From the NCBI GenBank assembly GCA_032173965.1, contig CM063288.1:11822501-11886500 (forward strand): DNA of 64,000 bases, in the 5' to 3' direction. This document shows, one piece after another, positions 1 to 12,810 of this stretch. This DNA comes from Sitta carolinensis (lineage: Eukaryota > Chordata > Aves > Passeriformes > Sittidae). How positions within the stretch are numbered: the stretch's first letter is position 1; each line of letters begins with the position of its first letter. Under the pieces are notes generated by a model, which saw only the letters and a list, made by a program, of their open reading frames with translations, was not told the origin of the DNA and made no database searches. Made by a program: the position numbers and the translations under genes.

Positions 1-1410
1 ACCCTTCTTGTGTGACCAAAAATGGGGCATTTCACTTCTTGGTAAGAAAACAGGAATTTTCTGAAGCCTGCTGATGTGGAAAGTTCTGGATTTGGTTGTG
101 CAAAACAGGATGTACCCAAAACTTAGGAAAATTTCAAAATGCTGTGGAGGGATGAATGCATTCAGGTATACAGAAGTATTTTCAAACATTCAAATGAGCA
201 TTTGTGCATGAAGGTAATGCATTATCTATTATTCTACAAGAATTCCTGGGTCTTCAGGTTATTGATAAGTGGCAGCCCTAGGAGGACAAACTAATTTTTT
301 TATACCTCTGGGAAGAGTAAATAAGATGAAATCAGAGCTCTCCTGCAGCCAGAAGGAACCCCACAAGCATTAGGAAGTCCCGCAGTGGGGTGCCAAAACA
401 CCAAATCTCTGATGGCTTTTCGAAGAGCAGTAATTACAGAAGTCCCTTGATCAGCCTTGCTGCCACCAGCCACTTTCTTCAATCCCAAATAGCTGGGAGA
501 AGCTTTAAGGCAGAACAGTTTTTCATCAGTTAATGTTTTACAGGTTTCTGTATCTTCTGTAAGAAGCAGCACAGAAGAGATTAAGATGGTTTAAGATCTA
601 TTATATTTTAGACTACAAGAACATGGAATTGATGAGGTTGAAATGCCTTGACTTTATTTCAACAGTATCTGATGAAATAGATTTGAAAGGGACTGCTGAG
701 CGTTTGTGCTTCCTGGAAAATTAAAAAGAAATCAAAATTGCCATGCTCTGCTAAATAAGCACTGAATTCTTTGTGACACAATGAAACCTGAAACAGCAGC
801 ACTGCACATTTCCATTGCAAAGGAAACCCGTTCCACTCACACATTCCTGCTGCAGAAGTAGCAGGATGCCAGACCCACCTGGGATGTACCTGTCTACCCC
901 CCCACACCTGATCAGGAGCTTCTACGTCCATGCTGAGCATTTCCAGTGAGACTTTCCCACTACTGCCAGCTTTGTATTAACAGGGTAAGGCGGAATGACC
1001 ACTGAATGGCGGAAAAGAAACCCAGAAGGAAAGGCCTAATGCAGCTTTATTTATTCCACAGGTGAGCTGCAAATGCTGAGAGTCTTGGAAATCACTTAAT
1101 TGCCAGGCTGTCAGGCCAAGATGTGTTTTGAGGATGCTGCCAATCTGACAGTTATTAACAAACAAAGAGGCCACAAGCCCTGACTGCACCGAGATCCTTG
1201 TTATTTCTACTCATGTGCCACCTCCCAACAGGAAGTACTTAATAAGAATAATAATATCCCGAAAGGCCAACCTGCGGCAGTGCAATTAAAAAGCTTTTCT
1301 GTCTCACTTTGAGGGAGAAAAAAAAAGAGGGGGAAATTAAAATCAGACAGGAAATTCCACTAGAACAAGCTAGCTTATGTCCTAATAACACAGGATTGTG
1401 CCAACTCCTC

Positions 1411-1489
1411 CAGAAAGTAGAGGAGGGAGAGAAAAAAGAAAAAAAAAAAGGAAAAAAAAAGAAAGAACAAAAACAGAGAAAGAAAAAAG
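1411..1489 (+). repeat. polypurine (A/G) tract
   Basis: The stretch from about 1411 is almost purely A and G, with runs such as 'ggagggagagaaaaaagaa' and nine-base A runs, broken by a few C bases near the end. It gives rise to meaningless lysine- and glutamate-rich open frames. Mirror-like purine tracts of this length can adopt triplex structures, but no function is implied. Confidence 0.8.
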
Positions 1490-1738
1490 CAGCCCTCCAG
1501 ACTGACTCAGATCTGAGGCTACATTGTGGTTCGGCTGTGGCTGCAATTCTAAAGGGAGAAAGGCAACACAAGCAAATAAAAGGCAGTTTGCTTTTCAAGC
1601 AAGTTACTGTTATGTGATGTAACTCTTGTATGAAAGCGCAGGCACTGTTGCTTTGTTGAGAAAAGACACAGCCTGATAAGCTCCAAGGACCAGATGGATC
1701 TTGGGCTTGTTCTCCCAACAGCTGCTGCCAGAGAATGG

Positions 1739-1775
1739 CAAGAAGAAAAAGAAAAAGAAAAAAAAGAAGAAAAAT
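1739..1775 (+). repeat. polypurine (A/G) tract
   Basis: A second GAAA-type purine tract lies about 250 bases downstream of the first. It is the source of a lysine-rich chance frame. Confidence 0.8.
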
Positions 1776-4700
1776 CCCAACTGGGAAGGAAGAAATCCCA
1801 GCACGCGAGGGGCAGGCAGGGAGGTGGGGCAGACCAGATGGTGGTTCAGCTTGTGCCTGCCTGGACGGGCAGTAGGAGAAAAATGTTTGTCAAAAACTTC
1901 TGTGAAAACTTAGAAGTAGAGACATCTTCCACAAGTTGTTATCATCCTGCTTCCTGGGAAGCCAGTAGGATTCAACCTCCAGCTGATCTAGCAGCTTCCA
2001 AAAGAAGTGGGCCAAGAGGATTTGCCCCTGACTTCTCCAGGATGAGGCCAAGGGATGACAAACCTTGCCTGTTTCACACTAAAGCCCATTTCACAGTGGA
2101 ACTCACCTCACTTCAAGCCAGCTGGTGAAACAGAAGTGTGTGTGAACTTCAGCTGACTGCCTGGAGTATTCCCCAATACCCCCTGCCTTTCTCCCATGTC
2201 CCCGACACCTGGCTGTGAGAATCCACAAAGTCCTCAACAGGTTTCTTTTTCTGGGTATCCAAAGGAGAAAGAAAGGCATTTGATGCCTGTGCAAACATGG
2301 CCCTGACAGCAGTCCTGCCTCCTGTGGAAGTGACTCTGGGGAGAAGAGAACCAAAGCCTGATTCCACAGTTACCTGAGCATGTAGTTCAATATGGCTCAG
2401 GTGTTTCTGGAGCTTGAATTTACACCTGAGCAGTTTTCCTTCTAAACTTCCAAAGGAGTTTTCCTTGGCTCCCTGAAGTGCAACTGCTTCAGGTCATCTG
2501 TAATACAAGGCTAAATGGTATATTGCCATTAGATTGAGGCATTATGGGAGAAAGCACTAACTGGCATTTACAACCAGGAGGCAGAAGGAGCACCAGACAA
2601 AACTGCTGCCCTCAGCTGCATCCGACCTAACCAAGCCCAGGATCTCGGTTGGTGGGATGTGGAGGGACAGGGAAGATGAGCAGCCTGACTGGAAACCACA
2701 AGATTGTTGGAGTACCAAAGAGCAAGGCAGTGAATGAAGATGGATGGAGAGCACATCGGCTACACCCAGTGCCTTCTGGACAACACTCATCTGAGCAGCA
2801 AATCTAGCAGAGCCCTGACCATGCACCTTCCACTCATGCAAATAAAAGGGTATTGAGGAGTTTCATCCCAAGCCGCATTTCTAGGCACGGATCTACAGAC
2901 GGATTTGTCTTTCAGCCTTCACAGCCCCATCCACGCTTTCACACCCCTCCCCTAAGGTGGCACTGGCACTCTCTCAATCACACACTGAGCCAGCTCAGGG
3001 AGTTCATCCAGTTGAAAACTAATCACCTAAAATTTTATTGCACAGGGTTTTGGCTGGATCAGCTCCCTGAACCAGTTTACCCTAAGACTGATGGTGAAGA
3101 AAAAGCAAAAGCCCTGAACAGCAGCCACTTCTAGCCCAGGCTGCCACTGAAAGCATTAGCCCTGACCTCCCTTGGCCACTTGTTCCCACAACACAGCACA
3201 CCCCATTACGGTGGCCAGGATGTTTCTCTGTGACTGCAGGGCTAACTGGACTGAGGAGTACATTTCAATGAAAGACAACATACCCCTTCTCAGCAGCTGA
3301 TGCTCATAGCCCAGCTTCCAGGTGCTGGTCCTGGTGAGCATGGCTGCTTCAACATATATGGAGTAGTGGGGCTGACTGATTAGTTAGTGTATTGCTAACT
3401 AAATACACTTCCCCAAATCCATCCGGTAGCACACTACGAGCTGTCTGCTCAACCAGCCAACGCAACTTGCAGGAGCTGGAAAGCTGCCTTGCAGAAGAAA
3501 AACTCCCAAGCAGATGCCTAAATCCTGTGAAAGCTCAGGTGCCAATGCCAACAAGAAAGGGCATGCCAGCCCGCCCTGAGAACAGACCTACCTGAATGGT
3601 CTCTGCCACTGCAGGGCTGCCTGCTGCCATGGTGGGGACACCTGTACTGCCTCGTGCCACGAAGACTTGCTCAATCTTTCAGGACAAGGCTGTGCTTCAA
3701 ATTCAGCACTGGCATTTCGAGCCTCTCTAATCCAAACCACAGGAGTCAGTTTGCTTGCTTTATGCATATGCTCCTCCAGGCATTAAAACAAACTGAAATC
3801 AAACTGTTCCTATAGGCAATGGCTTGAAAAATTTCCCCTTCGTATGAAAGGTCTGTTTATATAATTTGTAAAATTGAACAGATCAAGCCTGGAAAAAACC
3901 CTTGCAGTGTCTGCTGTGCATTTTTGACCAAATTTCTTGCTGGAAATGGAAGAAAAGATGACTGCTCTCTACTAGTTGTGATAAAATTGCAGGGCTGGGT
4001 ATTTTTCTTTCTTGCACTTATACCCAGGTGATAAGCATCTTAGGCAGCCTTCAAAGAGGAGTTTTGGGAGCTTTCATGCTTCAGGACACCAGTCCCCAAC
4101 TCAGTCCTAGCTGATAAAGACTGAGAGGATACAGCACGAGCTGGCTTTTAACCAGGCATAAGGCAGCCTGCTGCTCTTAACTAAGCAGAAGGTCTGATGA
4201 GGAGAGGGGTGAGGAAGTTATCTGTTTTACCCAGCTGTGGTTTTGGTGCAGGCTAATAACTCCCATGTATCATCCTGCCTTCGTATGAAAATTTTCCGAC
4301 TGGTATTAAAAATGGTCCCAGTGCAGTTTGCAGCAGATTGTCTGGGCAGCTCATGCAAAGTGCTGGTTGTTAGCATGCTGCTTGTGTAATGAGGGTGCTT
4401 AAGACTGTAAGGGGTCTCTGGAAGGTCCTTAAGAGTGATTGCAGTTCAGAAGACTCACCCACCTGGCAACACGCTGATTTATGGCCTGCTCAGTTAATAG
4501 CCCTGCTTAACACAGGAGTTTGTCGAGATTAAGTAATTGCCTGAAACAAAAAGTTTATTATCTTTAAGTCTCTGCTGATGAATGACTGGGTGTTGGAAGA
4601 ATCATGTGAAAGATCATCTGTGATCCCCTCCCACTTTAGGGGAGAAAAGAAAAAGGAAAATATAATAAGGTTTTTAAAGACAAGCTCTTCCAAAAGGAGT

Positions 4701-5046
4701 TTGAAAGCTCACAATGTACATCCAAACCTGGTCTCGATTACAAGGAGGGGGTTTCACACCTAGGGTGCCATCTAATAAATAGCTCAAGTAAAAACACAGT
4801 TCTGTGATGCATTTTTCCCCAAGTACTGCAAGTGGTTTGTAAACATTAATTAATACCACCCCTTGAGAGATAACTGATCCTGTCACACAATAATAAGATT
4901 GGGAATAAATCAAGATGCAAAGCCTGTTTAGTTTCCATACATTACATAGTGGCCTTTCCCATCCTACAAAAATCTGGAAATTCTCCCATCTAGAAAAGAC
5001 TGCACATAACTGCAAAGTTAAAAGATGCTGCATGCTAAATTCTGCT

Positions 5047-5175
5047 ACAATTATTTCTCTTCTCCATTTCCAGATGCTTCAGCAAGGTTAATCAGCTTGA
5101 TTAAGGTCACACACACTTACACTGCCTCATGAAACTGAGATCCAAAGTGCCCCAGAGCACAGGACTTTGGGACTT
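5047..5175 (-). repeat. possible MIR-type SINE relic
   Basis: The plus strand carries 'ctccatttccagatg', a 'gcaaggttaatcagcttgat' stretch, then 'taaggtcacacacac'. This follows the order of the reverse complement of a MIR core (cutoff signal 'cccattttacagatg', 'aggttaagtgacttgccc', 'aaggtcacac'). The similarity is weak and interrupted, as expected for a SINE of this age. No other function is visible. Confidence 0.35.
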
Positions 5176-5689
5176 GCCCAGTTCCACCCCCACCCCGAGA
5201 TGAGCTGCCTGCCTGCTGAGCGTCCCTCACAGTGAGGCTCGTGCTAGGAGATCACACGATCCAAACCTCTCCTCCTTCGTCCCCCGTGTCCTTTCCACCC
5301 ACGATTTTTCTCAGTTGGCACATGAGCATGGGAGTTTGGACACGAGGGAAACAGGACTGACAAGAAACCCCCATCTCCTAAGTAACGTTCCCACAGCCCC
5401 AGATGTCAGACACACTGTCCCTCCTCACATAATTTTGAGGCCTTCCTGCAATAAAATGGGAATTGACTCCAGCTTTTCCTAGCACTTCTCATATTACATT
5501 TTAATCCAAATACATATGGTTCAGGAACACTGAGAGACTTGCATGAAAGGATGTACACCAAGAGAACGCAAACCCTGGAAAAAAAGGGATTAGATCTGCA
5601 AGACTCCCTTGGCCCCAAACATGTGCCCCCCAATTCCCCAGCATATTAATCAAGAGTCTGAAGAGATTCCTTTTGAAATCCCCCAAAAG

Positions 5690-5726
5690 ATTTCTGTAGA
5701 CTTCAGTGGCTTTTGGATCAGGCTAC
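5690..5726. repeat. fragment of an ancient amniote fold-back repeat
   Basis: The segment contains 'gtagacttcagtggctttt' followed by 'ggatcaggc'. This resembles a phrase that recurs in bird, turtle and crocodile genomes (a 'cattgacttcaatgggcttt' type stretch followed by 'ggatcaggccc'). Related pieces occur in this window near 12611, 46081 and 47205. I cannot name the repeat family from sequence alone. Confidence 0.5.
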
Positions 5727-6280
5727 AAACTGAGAATAAATCATAAACTGGCTATGTCTGCCAAGTTTATTTCTTTCTTTTCCAGGTTTCAGAACAAATC
5801 CATTTTACTGCTGGGAAAAAGCAGAATGAAATAACTGACAAGAGTTCAAATATCCTGTATCACTCCTCATATTAATTCAGGCCAGTCAATTTATCCCATA
5901 ACTTTGGGAAGTGAAGCAGATTACTTTGGCCAGATCAAACCACAAAACTGTGCTGCTTCATTTATGTGCAGTTTATTATTTAAGGCAACCTGTGCAACCC
6001 CCTTTCTCTTGGGTTAGAAGTGACAATGTGGGGGATTAAAACAGAGTCTCAAGCTAAGCTACAGTTAACCGAAACACATTTTTGCTGAAAAAAATCTAAT
6101 GATCACCGTAACCTCCTCAGCCCACAATCAATTTTGGAGAATCTCTCTTATTAAGAAATATCTAATCTTAAAGGATACACAAAAAGCAAACACTTAAAAG
6201 TGTGACCCAGGTCTCTGGAACCTCATATTCTGCATAAATTTGGATTGGCTTATTAATTTGTGGTTAACATATTGCCCTAT

Positions 6281-6306
6281 TCTTCTTTTTTTTGGTTTTT
6301 TTTTTT
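6281..6306 (+). repeat. T-rich simple tract
   Basis: T-rich run interrupted by one C and two G bases. On the minus strand it reads as an A-rich run. No retrogene is visible beside it. Confidence 0.75.
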
Positions 6307-7131
6307 ACTCTATTTATCATTGACAGTAAATTCCCCATGCATAAAAGCCCTCATTACGCTTCCAAGTTGGGCGATTCTGTAGCATGTCTCTCTATCAGCG
6401 AGCAGAAAAGAGTTGTTTCCCCATTTTCAATTCAGACCCCAGCTGATGTGTGCTGATAACTTCGAGATACCTTGAGAGATCTGCAAGATGGGGAACTTCC
6501 TATGGCAAACAGTTTCAGATATCATTTAGGGCTTAATTTATTCATTCATCATCTGCTGAAGGCAACGCTAGCACTGTCTTTGAGTTGAAAAGCCACTGCA
6601 CAGTGGATAGAGCATCATACTGAACTTTTCTCCCATTTTCAACGCCTTCAGAAAAAACAGCCAGACATCCTGACTGGAGAGGCTTGGGGAAGACTCTTGG
6701 ATTTGCTTTGACTTACTGCTTGGAGCCCCTTGTGCCATTTCAGGATGGGATCCACACAACCACTTGTGAACTGTCCCCACAAACTAGGGTAACAGCAGAA
6801 AGGGGTATTTTAAATTCTTCAGAAATGTAGTAGTGGCAGATCAAAACATCTGTGAACACTGTGTTTTAGTGACAACACACTTCTAACTTTGAAACAGGTT
6901 CTACTATCAGGCTATTAGTACAAGCACTTTACTTTGAAGTATGTACTGTAATTCTTGCAATTTTACTCCCAGCTCTGGTATTCATTTGGCTCAGGTTACT
7001 TCTATAATTTATCTTCCCACTGGAAAAATTCAGCCTGTAATACACCCATCCAGAGCGATACGGGTATATGCACCCTCTTTCTGTGCCCCTCTTTTATCCT
7101 GTATGATATTTTCAATAAGAAACTTTAAAGG

Positions 7132-7146
7132 AAAAAAAAAAAAAAA
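7132..7146 (+). repeat. poly-A run
   Basis: Uninterrupted A run of about 15 bases. Nothing upstream is recognisable as a retrocopy, and 'aataaga' at about 7115 is not a canonical polyadenylation signal. Confidence 0.75.
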
Positions 7147-8184
7147 GAGAAGTTTTCAATCCCAGTGATGCTAGCTCTCAGTTTTTCCCATGAGAAAATC
7201 ACTTAGCACTTCTCTGACTTGAGGTGACTCATTGCTGTTCCCCTGCTGAGGCTCCCTGTTCCCCTCGCAGTGTTTAACCCAGGCACATAACTCGCCCAGT
7301 ATGGTGGGTGTGTTGGCATTTGCTAATAGGCTTCCTGGGCTGTCACCTGCATGTGATGGCTGAGACAAAAGCTTACGTGATGATTTCTGTTTACATAGCA
7401 CTTATGATAAGCTGACATTTGCCTCTAGCTGTTGGGTTTGATAACTCAAATATGGCCTACATGAGCGCTCCTGTGAGCTGGCAACACTCTTGTTGAGAGT
7501 CGTTTTAGAGGAACTATTCCACTTACCCTCTTGAAAATTGTAAGTGAATTTCTAATGCATGTGAATGAGGCTGCATTGACAGCTGAGGAAGCTGTAGTGC
7601 CTTAATCTCTACACTCATGTCCTCACGTGTCATGTCCCCTGTGCCACCTTGCTGGCAGTGGTCAGTGCTCTCATGGAGACTTTGTTTCCTAGCTCCTAAT
7701 CTGAGTATTTCCTTCACCCAGCCCCACAAGTACAGGTATCAGTATGAATACATCCCTCAGATGGGGTACCAGCTGCCTGGGAGCATCTTAAGCAGCAAAG
7801 CTGCAACAGCAGATGCCTTTGAACACCTAAATGAGCATTTTCCCAGCACCAATCCCGATTTCACAACTCTTCACTTGCAAACAAACAGCCTGTGTGTGCT
7901 CAAAAGGAGAAGGGATCTGGGTCAGAGACTGAGGAGCCAAAGAAACCACACTGCTAGAAGAGTGCCTTTGTTCCTTAGGGAACAACAGTGCCAGGTAGGC
8001 ACCAGCACCTGAAGGATTGCTGGGGCTGCTGAGGAGGAGGAAGACAAGAAAGCACCAAGATAAACTCATGTCGGCATCACTTGGGTTGTCAAAGTCACAA
8101 CTGGTGGAGGTCGTGGCAGACCTAACCACACCAGAGAGTTCACAGCACCCTATTCCATTTCTCCAGGAACCAGGTGGTACTTAC

Positions 8185-8242
8185 CCTGACATGTTCACTT
8201 AGTAGAGAAAAAGAAGATGTGTAAGAAATAGAACACGGGAAG
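8185..8242 (-). other. candidate small exon of 58 bases
   Basis: On the minus strand a 'tgtccctttccctcacatcacag' type acceptor is followed by 58 bases ending in 'GTCAGG|GTAAGT'. One frame is open, but the segment is pyrimidine-rich and has no recognisable protein content. An alternative acceptor ending in 'tctctactaag' lies inside it. It is more likely a cryptic or non-coding exon than a coding one. Confidence 0.15.
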
Positions 8243-10089
8243 CTGTGATGTGAGGGAAAGGGACAGGCTATTGCAGCCACCCTTCTAAACTGCTAATTGA
8301 ATGCCAATGGCCACAAATCACTATGCCTAGGTTTAATTATTCACACTCATCCCTATGAGATTTTCAACTTGTTTGTGGGCACAACAATTTTCCAGATTAC
8401 TGGGTTTGCTCCATTTCTCAGAATGCATTCTTTGATTTTCTCTTGACTTTATCTTATCTAATATCAAGGCAAGCCACATCCATAGCTCAAAAGAGTTGCC
8501 AAACACAGCTTTGACAGTACATACCTGTGCTAATTAATTAATAATACTAAACTGTTGCAACTACTGCTCCCAGCCAAGAAGGGACTTCTAGAGTATAATC
8601 CACATCACAGGTACTCCTATCACCTCCCCTGGCATACACTGTGTGGTTGACATAAAACTGGGAAATGGAGGCAAAGTGGTTAATACACTTTCCTCTGACT
8701 CAAATGACTATGTGATCACATGGAACAAATCTGTTAGCAGATGGGCAAATAAGGGAAATTAATTGTTGCTCACCTTCAGCTACAATATGTTTCTTTTTTT
8801 TATCAGTGTCTGGTCCTAAGAAATCTGTGATTTGTTATTTGTAAGTCAAGTGTTGCTACATTTGCTTATGTCCTGTAATACCACAGTTTGCAAACAGTTT
8901 CACTAAGGGAGCTCCAGCTGTGACTGGATGGCAGATTCAGGCTTTGGAAAACAGCTCTCAATTCAGGAAAGTGATGGTGCATATCCTTATCTCCATCACA
9001 GTACAGCTCTCCCTCTTTTCATAGCCTGAACTTTCAAGTAACACAACACACCCCACTCATGCAGAGGTGGTGAGAGAGGCAGGGCCAGGTCTCCGTCTGG
9101 CCTTGTCAGGCACTCTCCTGTGCTCCAGCCTTCCGCCCCGGGTCAAGAGGAAAAGACAATTCTGCTGCCCAAACTGGGACACTCTACATTCAACTATCAT
9201 AGCTGGAAGCATATTTGAGCTGTCAAGGAGGCAAAAGAGCAGAGATGATCTGTCTTGAGAAACATCAGAACTGATCCCTCCCCATCCTAAGTAAATTTCT
9301 GTGACTTCGGCTCCCAGTGGAATCAAAATGACCATTTTTATCACCTCACCTCATCCTGGGTCTATAGAGAAATGAAAGGCGAACACAGTGTCTGCTAATA
9401 TCTTTAGCCACATTTACTGAAACCTTTTGACACCAAGGCTATTTTTATTACCTAAGTGCACTATGTCTTTATCAGAATGCAAGTTTTATTGCTTACAGTT
9501 CAGCCTTGCAAAAAGCCTTTTCCAATAACTGTCTGTGGCAAAGATATGCCTTAATGACATAGGGAGAGGTTACTGTACCTCCTAGCACAGCCTGGCACTA
9601 AGAGCAGCCTTAGACATCCCACACATCTCTACCCTCCTGCAGCCTTCACTCCCCTGCAGAGCTCTCTGTGTGCCAGGGCTGCACCCAAAACACCTGCCTT
9701 AGCCAAGCAGCTGGACATGTCAAAAAACATGGCACAAACCAGGAATTAAACACAGCTCCCTACAAGTTTTGTTTGGCTGTTCAAAACAGCACAATAAGCA
9801 GATTTTACTACTTGGAAGTGGATGGTGCATTCAGTCTCCTCCTCCCAAACTCCTGACCAGAAGCAGTGCCCAAGGACCCCTAAGCAGCTCCACCAGGTCA
9901 GACAAGGCTCACGGTGTCCCATCTCCAGCAGTAAGATGGGAGAGGGCCAGAAGATGCCTACCATCATACTCTAGAGTCCTCCCCCCAGGCATTTTCCCAT
10001 CTTGGGTTCTGAGCCAGAGATGTGCCTTCGTATCTAATGACCTTTCAGATGTTTCCCTTCAGAGCTGTGTCTCAGCAGCAGAACAGGAG

Positions 10090-10103
10090 AAAAAAAAAAA
10101 AAA
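10090..10103 (+). repeat. poly-A run
   Basis: About 14 consecutive A bases followed by a short purine stretch. No adjoining mobile element is recognised. Confidence 0.75.
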
Positions 10104-10589
10104 GAAGCTGCTTTAGTTTTATAAGAATCTCTTAAGAACAATACCACTGCCTGCAAATGGCTTTAAAAAAGACTGGACAGAAATCTGTGCATATAGTTGT
10201 AAACACCTTAATTTTTAACTTTTCTTTCAATTACATGGCATTCACATGTCTATTTCTTTTTCCTGGAACTGCTGACTCTTTCAAATAGTTAAAAGTATCC
10301 CAAACAAATAAAAGTAGTTTAGAGTGATATGATCTCAGTGTCTTACACCCTCAGAGCATCGCATGCAACACCTATATTGAGAAACCAGGAACTTGAATAG
10401 ATGCAGTCAGACTTCTCGCGGTGGGAGTTCAGAGACAAATAATTCAACCTTTCATCACTCTCTAATCCCAGGAAAGATATCAGGGTTAAACTACTGAGAA
10501 AAATATAGTGAGTGTTAAGCAACACTGCTCTCTCTCTCAAAAGGCATAATTAGTCAGGTAGCCATGGTCACCCAGCTCAAGAATTTGAA

Positions 10590-10930
10590 CCTACAGTAAT
10601 TTCTCCCTTCCCAAGATGCACAATCGAAGTAGGTGCATTCACTGTCTGCAGCCACGGTGTAGGTTTGGTGTCAGCCGCTCGCTCTATAATTGGCTCTTTA
10701 TTGTGAGTTACCACGAAAGGCTCCAGGCAGTCCCCACAGACCTTGCCCTTGATCTGGGTTAAGACACTTTGACCCATGATCCTTTATAATAAATGATATC
10801 CCCCTGCTGAAGAATGCTGCCTTCAATAATATAGGCCTGCCCTCAGGAAATGGGAAAGGAATTTTCCTGTAAAGGCAGATTAACGAAATTCCACGCAAAT
10901 TTCATGCATTTTGAATAACCATCTGAACCA
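10590..10930. promoter_or_regulatory. candidate conserved non-coding element
   Basis: This non-repetitive stretch keeps several CpGs ('aatcgaagtagg', 'cagccgctcgctc', 'ttaacgaaattccacgc') and has clustered AT words ('ctataattggctctttattg', 'cctttataataaatgatatc'). Chance frames on the minus strand cross it but have no protein-like content. It may be a regulatory element. Confidence 0.2.
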
Positions 10931-12610
10931 TGACGAACCAGCTTCCCCTTGCAGAGATCCTGCTCCAAATCTTTGTAGTTTGAAGACAAATTTAGCCGTC
11001 TCTTTCTTGGCTGCAAAGCACGTTGTTTTTCTTGGACTTGGCATGTCAGGCTGAGAGTGGTGCTCAGGGCAGCTCGTCCCCCAGGCTTGGCTGTCCAGCA
11101 GGCTGAAAACACCACCCAGGCACCTGTGTACTCATGTGCAAGGATGGCTGTAATTTGAAGTTTATACACAGCCGAATATTCCCTGTTGAGCTGGGATAAG
11201 CTCCAGTGCAGGGATCAAAGAGGATTTCTTCTTGTGCTGATACCCACTCCTCCTTGGCCCAGCTGTTAACAGAGGCAGTGAAACCTTCCCTCCTGGTACT
11301 TTCTTCCTCTGTTTTTGACAACTCATGAAATTCTGGGTTTGGAACAGGGCTGTGCTCAGCAGCTGCACAACACACACTGATGGCACCCAGCTGGGATAAA
11401 GCCACTCACCAGTTGTTCTCTCAAAGGCACCTTCCTCTGGGGCAGCTCTGAATGTCCTTCTCTCAGTATTTTCCTTTTGCTTCATTTCTGGCCTCTCCAT
11501 GGTTTCCCTAACCATGATGACAATAGGTGTCCCCCTCTTCCATCTCTGGGCATTTCTCCAGCTCCTTCCTATGGGGTTTTCCCAGCTCTGAGGTACAGGT
11601 ATCCATCAGGTTCCCCATCAAACCCCTTTTTTATCTCCCAGAGACATTGTCACTGCTCTAAGGCATATCTACACCACCCTCAGGTACCCCAAAGCATTCC
11701 CCCTACCAGATGTGCACCACTCCTCCCAATACCCTTTCCCTGATGGTCAAGGTTGTGTCTGCCTCTTTTGAAGCCCTTTTGAAGCTCACTCCCTGCATTT
11801 TGATCCTTGAACCGAAGTCCTCACCAAGGCATGGTATTCTCACATCCTCCTGCTCACCAGGGTCAATCAAGAAGTAGCAAAGGAACATCATCTACTTTTA
11901 AATTTTAGCTTCCAAAAGAAAATGGTTTGTTTTAAGGGACATAGTTGTGTTAGTCAGACACAAGCATTTTTTCCTAGAGTAGTTCGTGGTGATGAAATCC
12001 CATAGGACAACATGAATTTTAAAGCATTACATTTTTTAAAAGATGTAATACAAATTATAACAACTTTCACTGTTCCTCCACCAGTTTACATGGGAATATT
12101 TTTCTGATACTCATGAAAATATCAGATGAAAAAACTTTCAATTTACAAAAAGAGTCTTAGGAGTGTTTCACACGCAGCAATGTTAATGAGACTGCAGCCA
12201 CAAGGAGTGAAAGCACAGGAGAACAGTGTTTGTAGTGTATATATCAGCCCTCATGTGTGCTTTCAGAGGAAGAAGCAAACAAAATGTTTTGCCAAGCTCC
12301 TGAAATGGTACAATGTTAGGATAAAAACTCCTGCACACCTTTACTCTCTGGAACATAAAAAAATGCAAATAACTATCAGTTGTCATTATTACAGCTAAAC
12401 TAGGTGATGATATTCAAAAGCAATGCTATCTTCCTTGCAATCACCACCACAAAATACACAGAGGGACAGTTGCTCTGAAAAGGATGGCACTTCCTTGATT
12501 CAAGTAGATCAATTTTTCAATTTATGAAATTGAGATCTTCTTTTAAATGAAAAAATTTGGGAAAAGTGTATTGCAGTTAATAGCAAAGCAGACAACAGCA
12601 CACTAACAGC

Positions 12611-12683
12611 CTGACATAAAGTCTATTGAAATCAAAGCGAATCTTTCCACCAACTTCATTGGGGTTTGGATCAAATCCTCCAG
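12611..12683. repeat. ancient amniote fold-back repeat, longer copy
   Basis: Two half-sites are visible: 'gtctattgaaatcaaagcg' and 'ccaacttcattggggtttgg', followed by 'atcaaatcctccag'. They match the two arms of the same repeat type seen at 5690, 46081 and 47205. The first arm is roughly complementary to the second, so the ancestral unit was palindromic. A tRNA-like relic begins about 60 bases to the right, and the two may or may not belong to one composite element. Confidence 0.55.
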
Positions 12684-12742
12684 GAGAATAAGCTATTCTG
12701 CAATATCTATTATTACGCACAGTTTTGTCCTGGTAATTAGAT

Positions 12743-12810
12743 GCCGGAGAGCGCAGTGCGATTGTTTAAGGCACTGATCATTCACCCATGGAGACCCGTG
12801 TTCAGAGCCT
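12743..12810 (+). repeat. tRNA-derived SINE head or tRNA relic
   Basis: The stretch 'gagcgcagtgcgattgttta' resembles an internal pol III A box, and about 45 bases later 'gacccgtgttcagagcc' resembles a B box (consensus GGTTCGANTCC). Spacing and order fit a tRNA-derived promoter. The stems are not well kept and no clean cloverleaf folds by eye, so this is a SINE head or a decayed tRNA pseudogene, not a working tRNA gene. Confidence 0.45.

Larger units (their letters stand above)
1..5046. other. gene-free block
   Basis: Apart from the two polypurine tracts I see no gene or repeat that I can name. Open frames of 60-160 codons occur on both strands but overlap each other and are driven by the purine tracts or by chance. 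A minus-strand donor-like 'GAG|GTGAGT' at 2107/2106 lacks a convincing acceptor. The 12-base word 'cttcgtatgaaa' occurs twice (about 3838 and 4279), probably by chance. Confidence 0.6.
5727..12610. other. gene-free block
   Basis: Non-coding sequence with short homopolymers, the exon-like segment near 8.2 kb and the possible regulatory stretch at 10.6-10.9 kb. A minus-strand donor-like 'GAGG|GTAAGTG' near 7527 has no clear acceptor. The stretches 6220-6480 and 7270-7510 are repeat-free with enhancer-like texture but carry nothing diagnostic. Confidence 0.6.

Noticed and set aside
1309..1617. Lysine/glutamate-rich frame
   Set aside because: It is a direct translation of a polypurine tract.
3838..4290. 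12-base word 'cttcgtatgaaa' occurring twice about 440 bases apart
   Set aside because: Flanks are unrelated. A single shared 12-mer is not enough to claim a repeat.
8640..8760. MIR-like 'gggaaatggaggcaaagtgg' stretch
   Set aside because: Only one short block resembles MIR. The following sequence does not keep the MIR order.
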